Assembly: GCA_017631745.1 (NCBI GenBank)
Contig: JAGBSR010000154.1
Location: forward strand, 1-8,361
Source: Clostridia bacterium
Lineage (GTDB): Bacteria > Bacillota > Clostridia > Oscillospirales > Acutalibacteraceae
Reading direction: 5' to 3'
DNA: 8,361 nt
Shown: positions 1 through 5,388 of the stretch, piece by piece
Numbering within the stretch: the stretch's first letter is position 1
Layout of the letters: the number at the start of each line of letters is the position of its first letter
Made by a program: the position numbers and the translations under genes
The notes under the pieces: generated by a model
Seen by the model: the letters and a program-made list of their open reading frames with translations, nothing else
Told to the model about the DNA's origin: nothing
Databases searched by the model: none

Positions 1-349
1 AGCTATGGCTGAAAACGGCGTAAAAAGTGCAATTATAGTTTCGAGCATAACCTTCGGTATGGGACATATAATTAATCTGTTTAACGGCTCGGGCGCAGAG
101 CTTCTGCCAAATATTCTGCAGATAATCTACGCTACGGCGGCAGGCTTTATGCTTGTTATGATTTTCCACAAAACAGGAAGTCTTATCCCCTGCATTGTGT
201 TTCACGGAATTTTCAATACCTTGAGTGTCTTTGCTGACGAGAGTGTATTAAGTTTAAATCAGCGGATTATTTCCTGTGTTTTTCTTGTGGTTGTCAGCGG
301 CGGATACGGGGCATATATTGCTCTGAAAGTAAAAAAGATAAATAAGTAA
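1..349 (+). CDS. CPBP family intramembrane metalloprotease, C-terminal part (5' end outside window)
   Basis: This is the last ~115 codons of a membrane protein; the frame is open to the left edge, so the ATG at position 5 need not be the start. Counting from that Met, it carries two conserved CPBP (Abi/CAAX-protease-like) motifs: FxxxH (F17 to H21, within FGMGHIINL) and HxxxN (H67 to N71, within FHGIFNTL). In this family these histidines and the asparagine form the intramembrane active site with an upstream EExxxR motif, which would lie outside the window. Hydrophobic stretches around residues 36-55, 59-80 and 88-108 are likely membrane segments, and the protein ends in a short Lys-rich tail. 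Family members process prenylated or other membrane proteins, or act in bacteriocin immunity; the substrate here cannot be inferred. The family call is strong, the specific role unknown. Confidence 0.85.
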   Translation, partial: AMAENGVKSAIIVSSITFGMGHIINLFNGSGAELLPNILQIIYATAAGFMLVMIFHKTGSLIPCIVFHGIFNTLSVFADESVLSLNQRIISCVFLVVVSGGYGAYIALKVKKINK

Positions 350-350
350 A

Positions 351-511
351 GTTTTGGTCAAGCTTTTACAAAAGCTTGCGGGTCGCAGGGCATCGTTGCC
401 GAAGCACCGCCGGTGGCGGATAAAGCGAGGCGAGGATGGCGCAGCGGTCAAAATTGCTCGGTGCTCCAAGCCGATAAGCAATTTTGGGAACCGCAAGAGG
501 TAAGCCCTGCC
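351..511 (+). repeat. GC-rich multi-hairpin intergenic element after the CPBP gene
   Basis: The stretch begins one base after the CPBP stop codon and contains several exact inverted repeats. CAAGCTTTT (359-367) pairs with AAAAGCTTG (370-378). GCAGGGC (385-391) pairs with GCCCTGC (504-510) and encloses the rest. CCGCC (407-411) pairs with GGCGG (415-419). A long arm pairs GCGGT (444-448) with ACCGC (490-494) and continues as CAAAATTGCT (449-458) with AGCAATTTTG (477-486). An alternative pairing joins AGCACCG (403-409) to CGGTGCT (459-465). No protein-like frame is credible here. It looks like a dispersed intergenic repeat or a structured RNA; I recognise no named RNA family. Confidence 0.6.
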
Positions 512-539
512 ACACAAGAAAATTATAGATTACTTTAAT

Positions 540-568
540 GGTACGCGGGTGAAGCTCGCGTACCTTTT
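540..568 (+). terminator. Hairpin terminator, probably for the CPBP gene
   Basis: GGTACGCG (540-547) pairs with CGCGTACC (557-564), and the stem can extend by a G-T and a G-C pair. TTTT follows at once and then a further T-rich run (571-574). The T-tract is interrupted, so termination may be incomplete. It lies about 190 bases after the CPBP stop and is the first rightward hairpin with a following T-run. Confidence 0.6.
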
Positions 569-602
569 ACTTTTATCCCGCCGAGGGAGTTATGCAAAAA
601 AG

Positions 603-630
603 AAAACAGCAGATTTTGGCCTGCTGTTTT
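603..630 (-). terminator. Intrinsic terminator of the zinc-ribbon gene, possibly bidirectional
   Basis: AAAACAGCAG (603-612) is the exact complement of CTGCTGTTTT (621-630), with an 8-base loop. Read leftwards, the stem is followed by a T-rich run (complement of 595-606) and sits about 36 bases past the stop of the 666-869 gene. Read rightwards, it also runs into T's (627-633), so it can also back up the terminator at 540-568. It thus separates two converging genes. Confidence 0.8.
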
Positions 631-665
631 TTGTTTGTTAAATTGGATTTTGCAACCGCTTTCTA

Positions 666-869
666 TTATTTGTTTTTTAATTTCTCTACATTTTCCAAGT
701 AAATGGATACCTCGCCACATTTTGGACAGATAGCCACTTTAGGTTCCTCCATTCTTCCACCCCACCATTTGTTTTCATCATCTGTCAACACTAAACCATA
801 GGCTGCACCTTTAACTTTAATACCACAATTTTCAATCATTGCTATATCGCATCTAATACACTTACGCAT
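666..869 (-). CDS. Small zinc-ribbon protein (two CxxC motifs), 67 aa
   Basis: The protein has CIRC near the N-terminus (C4, C7) and CPKC near the C-terminus (C48, C51), the usual spacing for a four-cysteine zinc ribbon, followed by a short charged helix ending in Lys. Between them is a hydrophilic segment with WW (residues 35-36) and several glycines. The start used is the ATG at 869: GGAGG lies five bases upstream and the predicted transcription start is near 896. A longer reading from 914 would begin inside the promoter. Small proteins of this build occur widely in Clostridia, usually as uncharacterised nucleic-acid-binding or metal-binding proteins. The gene is alone, with its own promoter and terminator. 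The zinc-site call is good; the cellular role is unknown. Confidence 0.8.
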   Translation of the reverse strand: MRKCIRCDIAMIENCGIKVKGAAYGLVLTDDENKWWGGRMEEPKVAICPKCGEVSIYLENVEKLKNK

Positions 870-902
870 AATAACCTCCATAAAGTCAAATTCATCAATC
901 TC

Positions 903-951
903 ATTATACCACAAACCACCCTAACCATCAACCCCTCTCGGCGGGTTGATG
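903..951 (-). promoter_or_regulatory. Promoter of the zinc-ribbon gene with an overlapping inverted repeat
   Basis: On the minus strand, TTGATG (complement of 926-931) is separated by 17 bases from a perfect TATAAT (complement of 903-908), placing the start of transcription near 896 and giving a leader of about 27 bases. The -35 element lies in one arm of a 9-bp inverted repeat, CATCAACCC (926-934) with GGGTTGATG (943-951), which could be an operator. Confidence 0.75.
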
Positions 952-985
952 CTATCCCACACAGCCAACGTCCGACGCGTCCCAC

Positions 986-1011
986 AAAAAAAGGACGGCC
1001 AATGGCCGCCC
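986..1011 (-). terminator. Intrinsic terminator of the amino-acid ABC transporter operon
   Basis: Read leftwards, a stem built on CGGCCA/TGGCCG (996-1001 with 1003-1008), extended by a wobble pair and two G-C pairs, is followed directly by seven T's (complement of 986-992). This is a textbook factor-independent terminator about 80 bases beyond the ATPase stop. The flanking sequence (GTAGGGGCGGCCATTGGCCG on the minus strand) resembles a GC-rich palindrome often scattered through gut Clostridia genomes, so the terminator may derive from a dispersed element. That resemblance is from memory. Confidence 0.85.
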
Positions 1012-1030
1012 CTACATCTTTATTTATCGT

Positions 1031-1080
1031 CCTCGCCAGACGGGCGTTACTTTTGCTATCGCCCAAAAGTAACCAAAACG
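1031..1080 (-). repeat. Gene-end hairpin element, copy A (after the ABC transporter operon)
   Basis: GTTACTTTTG (1046-1055) is the exact complement of CAAAAGTAAC (1064-1073), and a second small hairpin pairs CGCC (1034-1037) with GGCG (1043-1046). On the minus strand it reads GTTTTGGTTACTTTT, a loop, the complementary arm, then CGCCCGTCTGGCGAGG. It begins about 12 bases after the ATPase stop and precedes the terminator at 986-1011. A second copy lies at 5712-5766 in the same position behind the peptidase gene. There is no T-tract after it, so it is not itself a standard terminator. Confidence 0.75.
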
Positions 1081-1090
1081 CGATGATTTT

Positions 1091-1873
1091 TTAGTCGCTA
1101 ATCTTACTCAAAAACGCCTGCAATCTCTCTGTCTTGGGATTGCTGATAAGCTCCTGTGCCTTGCCCTCTTCTGCAATTACACCATTATCCATAAACACAA
1201 TGTAATCGCTGACCTCTTTGGCAAAAGTCATCTCGTGGGTAACAATTACCATTGTCATATTTGTCTTGGCAAGCTCGCGGATAACCTTTAAAATCTCACC
1301 TGTAAGCTCAGGGTCAAGGGCTGATGTAGGCTCGTCAAAAAAGAGAATCTTAGGCTCGAGTGCCATAGCTCTCGCAATTGAAACTCTCTGCTGCTGACCG
1401 CCCGAAAGCTCGCAAGGATAGTTGTGAATCTTCTCGCTAAGACCCATATCAGCAAGGAGCTTGAGAGCCTTTTCTTCGATTTCAGCAAGTATCTGCTTCT
1501 TATTCTGCTTATAGTCAGGTCTTTCCTTAGCCTGAAGCTTAACAGCAAGAGTCACATTGTCAAGCACATTGTACTGCGGAAAAAGATTAAACTGCTGAAA
1601 CACAAGACCGATCTTCAGCTGTTTTTCTCTTGTCTCTTTTGCGTTTTTCTTGGACTTATCAGCACCGTCGAAAATCACATCACCGTCAACGGTAATAAGT
1701 CCGCTGTCTGCTGTTTCAAGGAAGTTTATACAGCGAAGAAGTGTCGTCTTACCGCTGCCCGATGAGCCGATAATCGACAGCACCTCGCCCTCATTAAGAG
1801 AAAAGGAAACGCCCTTGAGGACCTCGGTTTTGCCGAAGCTTTTTTTGATATCTTTAACTTCAAGTATAGCCAT
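1091..1873 (-). CDS. Polar amino-acid ABC transporter, ATP-binding subunit (GlnQ/HisP type)
   Basis: This is the cytoplasmic ATPase that powers amino-acid import through the permease encoded just upstream. At 260 residues it has every nucleotide-binding element intact: Walker A GSSGSGKT (36-43), Q-loop FQQFNLFPQ (92-100), signature LSGGQQQR (156-163), Walker B ILFFDEP (176-182), D-loop SALD (184-187) and the switch histidine H213 (in VTHEM). The Q-loop wording and the VTHEM sequence are typical of the polar amino-acid subclass (GlnQ, HisP, ArtP). A Lys/Glu-rich stretch at 112-135 is slightly longer than usual. The ATG at 1873 has GGAGG eight bases upstream (1882-1886); that site starts directly behind the permease stop codon and only 13 bases separate the two genes, so the two are co-transcribed. 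It is the last gene of the operon. The exact substrate is not decidable from the ATPase. Confidence 0.95.
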   Translation of the reverse strand: MAILEVKDIKKSFGKTEVLKGVSFSLNEGEVLSIIGSSGSGKTTLLRCINFLETADSGLITVDGDVIFDGADKSKKNAKETREKQLKIGLVFQQFNLFPQYNVLDNVTLAVKLQAKERPDYKQNKKQILAEIEEKALKLLADMGLSEKIHNYPCELSGGQQQRVSIARAMALEPKILFFDEPTSALDPELTGEILKVIRELAKTNMTMVIVTHEMTFAKEVSDYIVFMDNGVIAEEGKAQELISNPKTERLQAFLSKISD

Positions 1874-1886
1874 TGCCTTTCCCTCC

Positions 1887-2537
1887 TTATGATTTGAAAT
1901 AGTCCAGCTTCTTTTCTATCTTGTTGAACACTATTGTAAGAATACCGCAGAACAGCAAGAAGAATATACCTGTATAGAACAACGGCCAGATAAGACCTTT
2001 GCCCGAGAATGCATTCGCAGCCATAATGATTTCAGTTACAGCGATAACATTTGAAAGTGATGTATCCTTGATAAGAGTCATAATTTCATTACTCATAGGC
2101 GGCACGATATTTTTCACAACCTGAAGAAGAACAACTCTGAAAAATGTCTGAGTCTTTGTCATACCAAGCACCTGTCCGGCCTCGTACTGACCCTTGGGTA
2201 TGCTCTCAATACCGCCACGGTAAATCTCTGAGAAATAACAGGAATAATTGATTACAAAAGCTATTACTGCAGCTGTCATTCTCGGATTGCTTCCGGGAAT
2301 CTGCCAGCCGAAAACAAGTCCCGGCATATACATAACAACAAAGAGCTGAAGCATAAGAGGTGTGCCTCTTATAGCCCAGACAAAGCCTCTTGTCAGCACT
2401 TTCAAAGGAGCAAACTTTGACATTGAGCCAAATGCAACTATAAGGCCCAAGGGCAATGAAAGCAAAAGTGTGATTGTGAAAAGCTCGACATTATAAAGAA
2501 AACCTTCGAGCAATTCTTTATTTACAACACTGAACAT
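1887..2537 (-). CDS. Polar amino-acid ABC transporter, membrane permease subunit (HisM/GlnP family)
   Basis: This inner-membrane subunit (216 aa, normal length for the His/Glu/Gln/Arg permease family) forms the import channel, probably as a homodimer since only one permease gene is present. The family signature RGTP is at residues 57-60, the EAA-type ATPase contact loop is centred on QYEAGQVLGM (117-126), and KDTSL (157-161) is the usual conserved segment after it. Hydrophobic spans lie near 15-37, 60-80, 88-105 and 183-205. The start at 2537 is preceded by GAGG seven bases upstream. The gene is second in the operon, 83 bases after the binding-protein gene, with a hairpin in that gap. No defect is seen. 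The substrate is probably an amino acid but cannot be named. Confidence 0.93.
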   Translation of the reverse strand: MFSVVNKELLEGFLYNVELFTITLLLSLPLGLIVAFGSMSKFAPLKVLTRGFVWAIRGTPLMLQLFVVMYMPGLVFGWQIPGSNPRMTAAVIAFVINYSCYFSEIYRGGIESIPKGQYEAGQVLGMTKTQTFFRVVLLQVVKNIVPPMSNEIMTLIKDTSLSNVIAVTEIIMAANAFSGKGLIWPLFYTGIFFLLFCGILTIVFNKIEKKLDYFKS

Positions 2538-2577
2538 TATTTAACCTCAATTCTCAAACTCATATATACAGCCAAAA

Positions 2578-2598
2578 TGCCGTCTGTCAAAGACGGCA
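2578..2598 (-). promoter_or_regulatory. Intercistronic hairpin between binding-protein and permease genes
   Basis: TGCCGTCT (2578-2585) pairs exactly with AGACGGCA (2591-2598) around a 5-base loop. It starts about 22 bases after the binding-protein stop; read leftwards, the stem is followed by only a short T-run (ATTTTGG). It is therefore probably a partial terminator or an mRNA 3'-end stabiliser that lets the binding protein be made in excess of the membrane parts, as is common in ABC import operons. That role is inference. Confidence 0.6.
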
Positions 2599-2620
2599 CA
2601 TGGTTATTCGTCAATTTTTA

Positions 2621-3445
2621 TTATTCAGCAATAATCTGTTCCTGAAGCTTGTATGTTGCAGCGATTTCTGCAAGCTCACCACTTGCAACAAGCTTTGATA
2701 TAGCTTCGTTTACAGCAGCTGTTGTATCGCTGCCCTTACGGAATGCAATACCGTACTGTTCGTCAGCAAATGCAACACCGTCAACAACAACGAGATCTTC
2801 ATAGTCTGTGCCTTCACCGATCATACCGATTGAAAGTACATAGTCAACTACACAAGCATCTGCAACGCCCGATTTAACTTCAATGAGAGCCTTTGCCTGA
2901 GTATCAACATCAGTGTAGTTAGCTTCAGCGAAGAAAGGATCTTCCTGAGCAACGCCTGCGCCTGCTGATTCGATTTCAGCAACGATGTTTGCACCCTTTA
3001 CATCTTCTGCAGTAAGATACTTATCAGCATTTTCAGCCTTAACGATAAGAACCTGCTTATTAGCCATATAAGGTGTTGAAATTGACATTTCAGCTTCTCT
3101 TTCGGGAGTAATTGTCATACCGTTCCAGATACAGTCAATATTCTTACTTGCAAGCTCGGTTTCCTTTGCTTTCCAGTCAATCTTCTGGAACTTGGGCTCA
3201 ACGCCGAGTTCTTTACAAACAGCCTTAGCAAATTCTGTTTCAAAGCCTACAAAGTTACCTTCTGCATCTATGTAGTTCATAGGAGCGAATTCTGTGTAAC
3301 CGATAATCATTTCGCCTTTTTCTTTGATGTAGTCGATGTCTGATGCTGTTTCGGGAGTTTCAGGTTTGTCACCGCAAGCTGCAAGTGTGAAGCACATTAC
3401 AACTGCAAGGATAGCTAATACAATAGCAATAGTCTTCTTTTTCAT
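2621..3445 (-). CDS. Amino-acid ABC transporter substrate-binding lipoprotein (SBP family 3)
   Basis: This extracytoplasmic lipoprotein captures an amino acid and hands it to the permease. The 274-residue product starts with a Lys-rich signal peptide and hydrophobic core ending in the lipobox LAAC, with the lipidated cysteine at C24. The mature part has the family-3 hallmarks: the opening strand GYTEFAPMNY (49-58), the signature GFETEFAKAV (67-76) and the TPER segment whose R116 normally binds the ligand carboxylate. The start at 3445 is chosen because AAGGAAG lies just upstream. An earlier in-frame ATG at 3520 lies upstream of the predicted transcription start, next to the -10 element, and would put 25 residues before the signal peptide. 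It is the first gene of the operon and probably the most expressed. The ligand could be glutamine, cystine, arginine or another polar amino acid. Confidence 0.95.
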   Translation of the reverse strand: MKKKTIAIVLAILAVVMCFTLAACGDKPETPETASDIDYIKEKGEMIIGYTEFAPMNYIDAEGNFVGFETEFAKAVCKELGVEPKFQKIDWKAKETELASKNIDCIWNGMTITPEREAEMSISTPYMANKQVLIVKAENADKYLTAEDVKGANIVAEIESAGAGVAQEDPFFAEANYTDVDTQAKALIEVKSGVADACVVDYVLSIGMIGEGTDYEDLVVVDGVAFADEQYGIAFRKGSDTTAAVNEAISKLVASGELAEIAATYKLQEQIIAE

Positions 3446-3502
3446 AATTATTTTCTTCCTTTCGGGATATAATTTTGCGATTTTTAAATTCATCGCTTTA
3501 GC

Positions 3503-3539
3503 GTGGTAATATATTAACACATTACCACAATAATGTCAA
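3503..3539 (-). promoter_or_regulatory. ABC transporter operon promoter with palindromic operator candidate
   Basis: On the minus strand a perfect TTGACA (complement of 3534-3539) is followed after 17 bases by TAATAT (complement of 3511-3516), giving a start near 3504 and a leader of about 58 bases. An exact inverted repeat, GTGGTAAT (3503-3510) and ATTACCAC (3521-3528) separated by 10 bases, covers the spacer, the -10 and the start point. A repressor bound there would block the promoter. The leader is too short for a T-box or large riboswitch; it holds only a 5-bp hairpin (3477-3481 with 3492-3496). Confidence 0.75.
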
Positions 3540-3634
3540 TAGCGTTATCAAATAAAATTGTGCCCTCATATTTAATCTAATAAAATTCGTCTAAACTCAC
3601 AAAAGCCTGTTAATTATTTCTACAACTATAACTA

Positions 3635-3663
3635 TTTACATTTATATTTGCGTGTGATACTAT
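3635..3663 (+). promoter_or_regulatory. Promoter of the uracil-type permease gene
   Basis: TTTACA (3635-3640) is followed after 17 bases by TACTAT (3658-3663), preceded by TGA, an extended -10. Transcription would start near 3670, leaving a leader of about 28 bases. A perfect TATAAT at 3667-3672 is an alternative -10 but has no matching -35. The leader is too short for a purine riboswitch or PyrR attenuator. Confidence 0.55.
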
Positions 3664-3697
3664 TTTTATAATGAAATAAAAATCAGGAGGCAAAAAT

Positions 3698-5053
3698 ATG
3701 AAACTTTATTACGACATTCAGGACAAGCCCAAATTTCCGCAGCTTATAATCTATGCTATTCAGCAGCTGCTTGCAATTATGGCGGCAACTTTGGTGGTAC
3801 CCCTTATCATAGGACATGATATGCAGCCTTCAGCTGCCCTCTTCGGTGCAGGTGTGGGCACACTTATCTACCAGCTTTTCACAAGAGGCAAGAGTCCCGT
3901 TTTCCTTGGCTCATCATTCGCATTTATCGGCTCAATGTCAGCGGCATTTGCAGGCGGTGTATCAGCAGCTCTCGGTTATGCAGGTATCATCCTCGGTGCG
4001 GTTTTTGCAGGTCTTGTTTATGTTGTTATCGCTCTGCTTGTTAAGTTTGTCGGCGTAAACTGGATTGACAAGCTTATGCCCAAGCAGGTTATCGGCCCCA
4101 CAGTTGCTATCATCGGTCTTTCACTTGCAGCTAATGCCATCGGAGACTTACAGAAGGGCGATGTAAACACACTTGTAGAGATTGAAGGCGAAATGGCAAG
4201 CCAGATGCTCACCAATCCCCTTATCGCTGTGCTTTGCGGTCTTGTTGCTCTGTTTGTTACAATGATATGCTCAACCTACGGCAAAAAGTCAATCAAGCTT
4301 ATCCCCTTTATTATCGGTATCCTTTCAGGTTATGCGCTCGCAGCTGTCTTTACAGTTATCGGCAACAGCGCAGGCATCGACGCTCTTAAGGTTATCGACT
4401 TCGGCGTATTCAGCCAGATGTCACTTTTCGAAATTCCCAACTTTACATTCCTTACCGCTATAGACGGCATCAAGGAAATCAACGCTTCATATATCGGTAC
4501 AATCGCAATGGCATATCTGCCCGTAGCATTTGTAGTATTTGCTGAGCATATCGCTGACCACAAAAACATCTCTTCTATTATAGAAAAAGACCTTCTTAAA
4601 GAGCCCGGTCTTGACAAGACTCTTTTAGGCGACGGTGTAGGCTCAATGTTCGGTGCATTCTTCGGCGGTTGCCCCAACACAACCTACGGTGAAAGCGTTG
4701 CCTGCGTAGCTATTACAAGAAACGCATCGGTTGCAACCATCAGAGCTGCGGCTATCGGTGCAATCCTCATTTCGTTCTTCTCACCCTTCGTTGCATTTGT
4801 TGATTCAATTCCTGCTTGCGTAATGGGCGGTGTTTGTATGGCACTTTACGGCTTCATCGCAGTATCAGGTCTTAAGATGATTCAGAGTGTTGACCTTGAA
4901 GACAACAGAAACCTTTTCACAGTTTCAGTTATTCTCATTTCAGGTATCGGCGGTCTTACACTCAGCTTCGGTAAAATCACAATCACAGCTGTTGCTTGTG
5001 CACTTATTCTCGGCATCATCACAAACCTCGTACTCGGCAAGAAAAAGGCATAA
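3698..5053 (+). CDS. uraA: NCS2 family nucleobase permease, uracil permease type
   Basis: This integral membrane transporter imports a nucleobase, most likely uracil, with a cation. At 451 residues it has the usual length and many hydrophobic spans fitting the 14-segment UraA fold. UraA-like landmarks are LGSSFAFI (around 70-77), the AEH triplet (A282, E283, H284) and NTTYGES with E332. The two glutamates are 49 residues apart, as are the uracil-binding E241 and E290 of E. coli UraA as I recall them. One difference is Q22-Q23 in the first membrane segment where E. coli UraA has Gln-His. The start at 3698 has AGGAGG (3685-3690) seven bases upstream. The gene runs divergently from the ABC operon. 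A xanthine or mixed specificity cannot be excluded, but the uracil-type wording is closer. Its stop codon is followed without a gap by the remnant at 5054-5320. Confidence 0.9.
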   Translation: MKLYYDIQDKPKFPQLIIYAIQQLLAIMAATLVVPLIIGHDMQPSAALFGAGVGTLIYQLFTRGKSPVFLGSSFAFIGSMSAAFAGGVSAALGYAGIILGAVFAGLVYVVIALLVKFVGVNWIDKLMPKQVIGPTVAIIGLSLAANAIGDLQKGDVNTLVEIEGEMASQMLTNPLIAVLCGLVALFVTMICSTYGKKSIKLIPFIIGILSGYALAAVFTVIGNSAGIDALKVIDFGVFSQMSLFEIPNFTFLTAIDGIKEINASYIGTIAMAYLPVAFVVFAEHIADHKNISSIIEKDLLKEPGLDKTLLGDGVGSMFGAFFGGCPNTTYGESVACVAITRNASVATIRAAAIGAILISFFSPFVAFVDSIPACVMGGVCMALYGFIAVSGLKMIQSVDLEDNRNLFTVSVILISGIGGLTLSFGKITITAVACALILGIITNLVLGKKKA

Positions 5054-5320
5054 CAATGCATTTCAGGCATCGGCGCCATAGTCGGCTTTGTTGCTATGTC
5101 TGTGGTTGCAAGCATTTTCTCAATCCCTGCAGAGCTTGTATCGGGTACTAAAGCTGTCAGCAAATTTCTTATGCTAAGTGCTCTTGCGGCAATAGATCTC
5201 AATACCTCTTTTTCAAGCTTCAGAAAGTCAGGCATACGCCCTATAATTCACGGCTTCATAATATCAGCTCTTGTAGTTATTGTTGCACTGGTTGTCGAAA
5301 TTGTTATTGGCATTGTATAA
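5054..5320 (+). pseudogene. 3' remnant of a YeiH/UPF0324-family membrane protein gene
   Basis: Directly after the permease stop codon, and in the same frame, 88 codons stay open to a TAA at 5318-5320. From about 5069 the translation resembles the C-terminal end of the YeiH/UPF0324 family (putative sulfate exporters): a hydrophobic helix, then IPAEL, SKFLM, ALAAIDLNTSF, FRKSGIRP and a final hydrophobic helix. The family usually has ALAAIGLNT, so a glycine has become aspartate. Complete members are about 340 residues, so roughly three quarters of the gene is missing, and there is no ribosome binding site before the first ATG (5096). It is most simply a decayed gene end retained behind the permease, with the terminator at 5331-5360 possibly inherited from it. 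The family match is from memory of conserved motifs. Confidence 0.7.
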
Positions 5321-5330
5321 AATTTAATGC

Positions 5331-5364
5331 ATAAAAGGCAGCAGAAATGCTGCCTTTTATTTAT
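5331..5364 (+). terminator. Strong intrinsic terminator after the permease and remnant
   Basis: A perfect 13-bp stem, ATAAAAGGCAGCA (5331-5343) with TGCTGCCTTTTAT (5348-5360), closes on a GAAA tetraloop and runs into a T-rich tail. It lies ten bases after the remnant's stop codon and serves the permease transcript. The flanking A's make it potentially bidirectional. Confidence 0.9.
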
Positions 5365-5388
5365 TGAGGTTGTTATAGTATAAAGGTC

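Noticed and set aside
254..517. Leftward 87-residue open frame over the post-CPBP region
   Set aside because: It overlaps the end of a real gene and the hairpin repeat, has no ribosome binding site, and its composition follows the repeat's inverted arms.
842..1066. Leftward 74-residue open frame upstream of the zinc-ribbon gene
   Set aside because: It runs through the operon terminator, the gene-end element and the zinc-ribbon promoter, so it cannot be a normal gene.
3446..3520. Longer N-terminus for the binding protein starting at 3520
   Set aside because: That ATG lies upstream of the predicted transcription start, beside the -10 element, and would put 25 residues ahead of a normal lipoprotein signal peptide.
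3541..3697. Purine riboswitch or PyrR attenuator before the nucleobase permease
   Set aside because: The predicted leader is under 35 bases and no conserved riboswitch core or terminator hairpin is visible before the start codon.
3698..5320. A genuine permease-exporter fusion protein
   Set aside because: A TAA separates the two parts, the permease already has its normal length, and no readthrough signal can be argued from the sequence.
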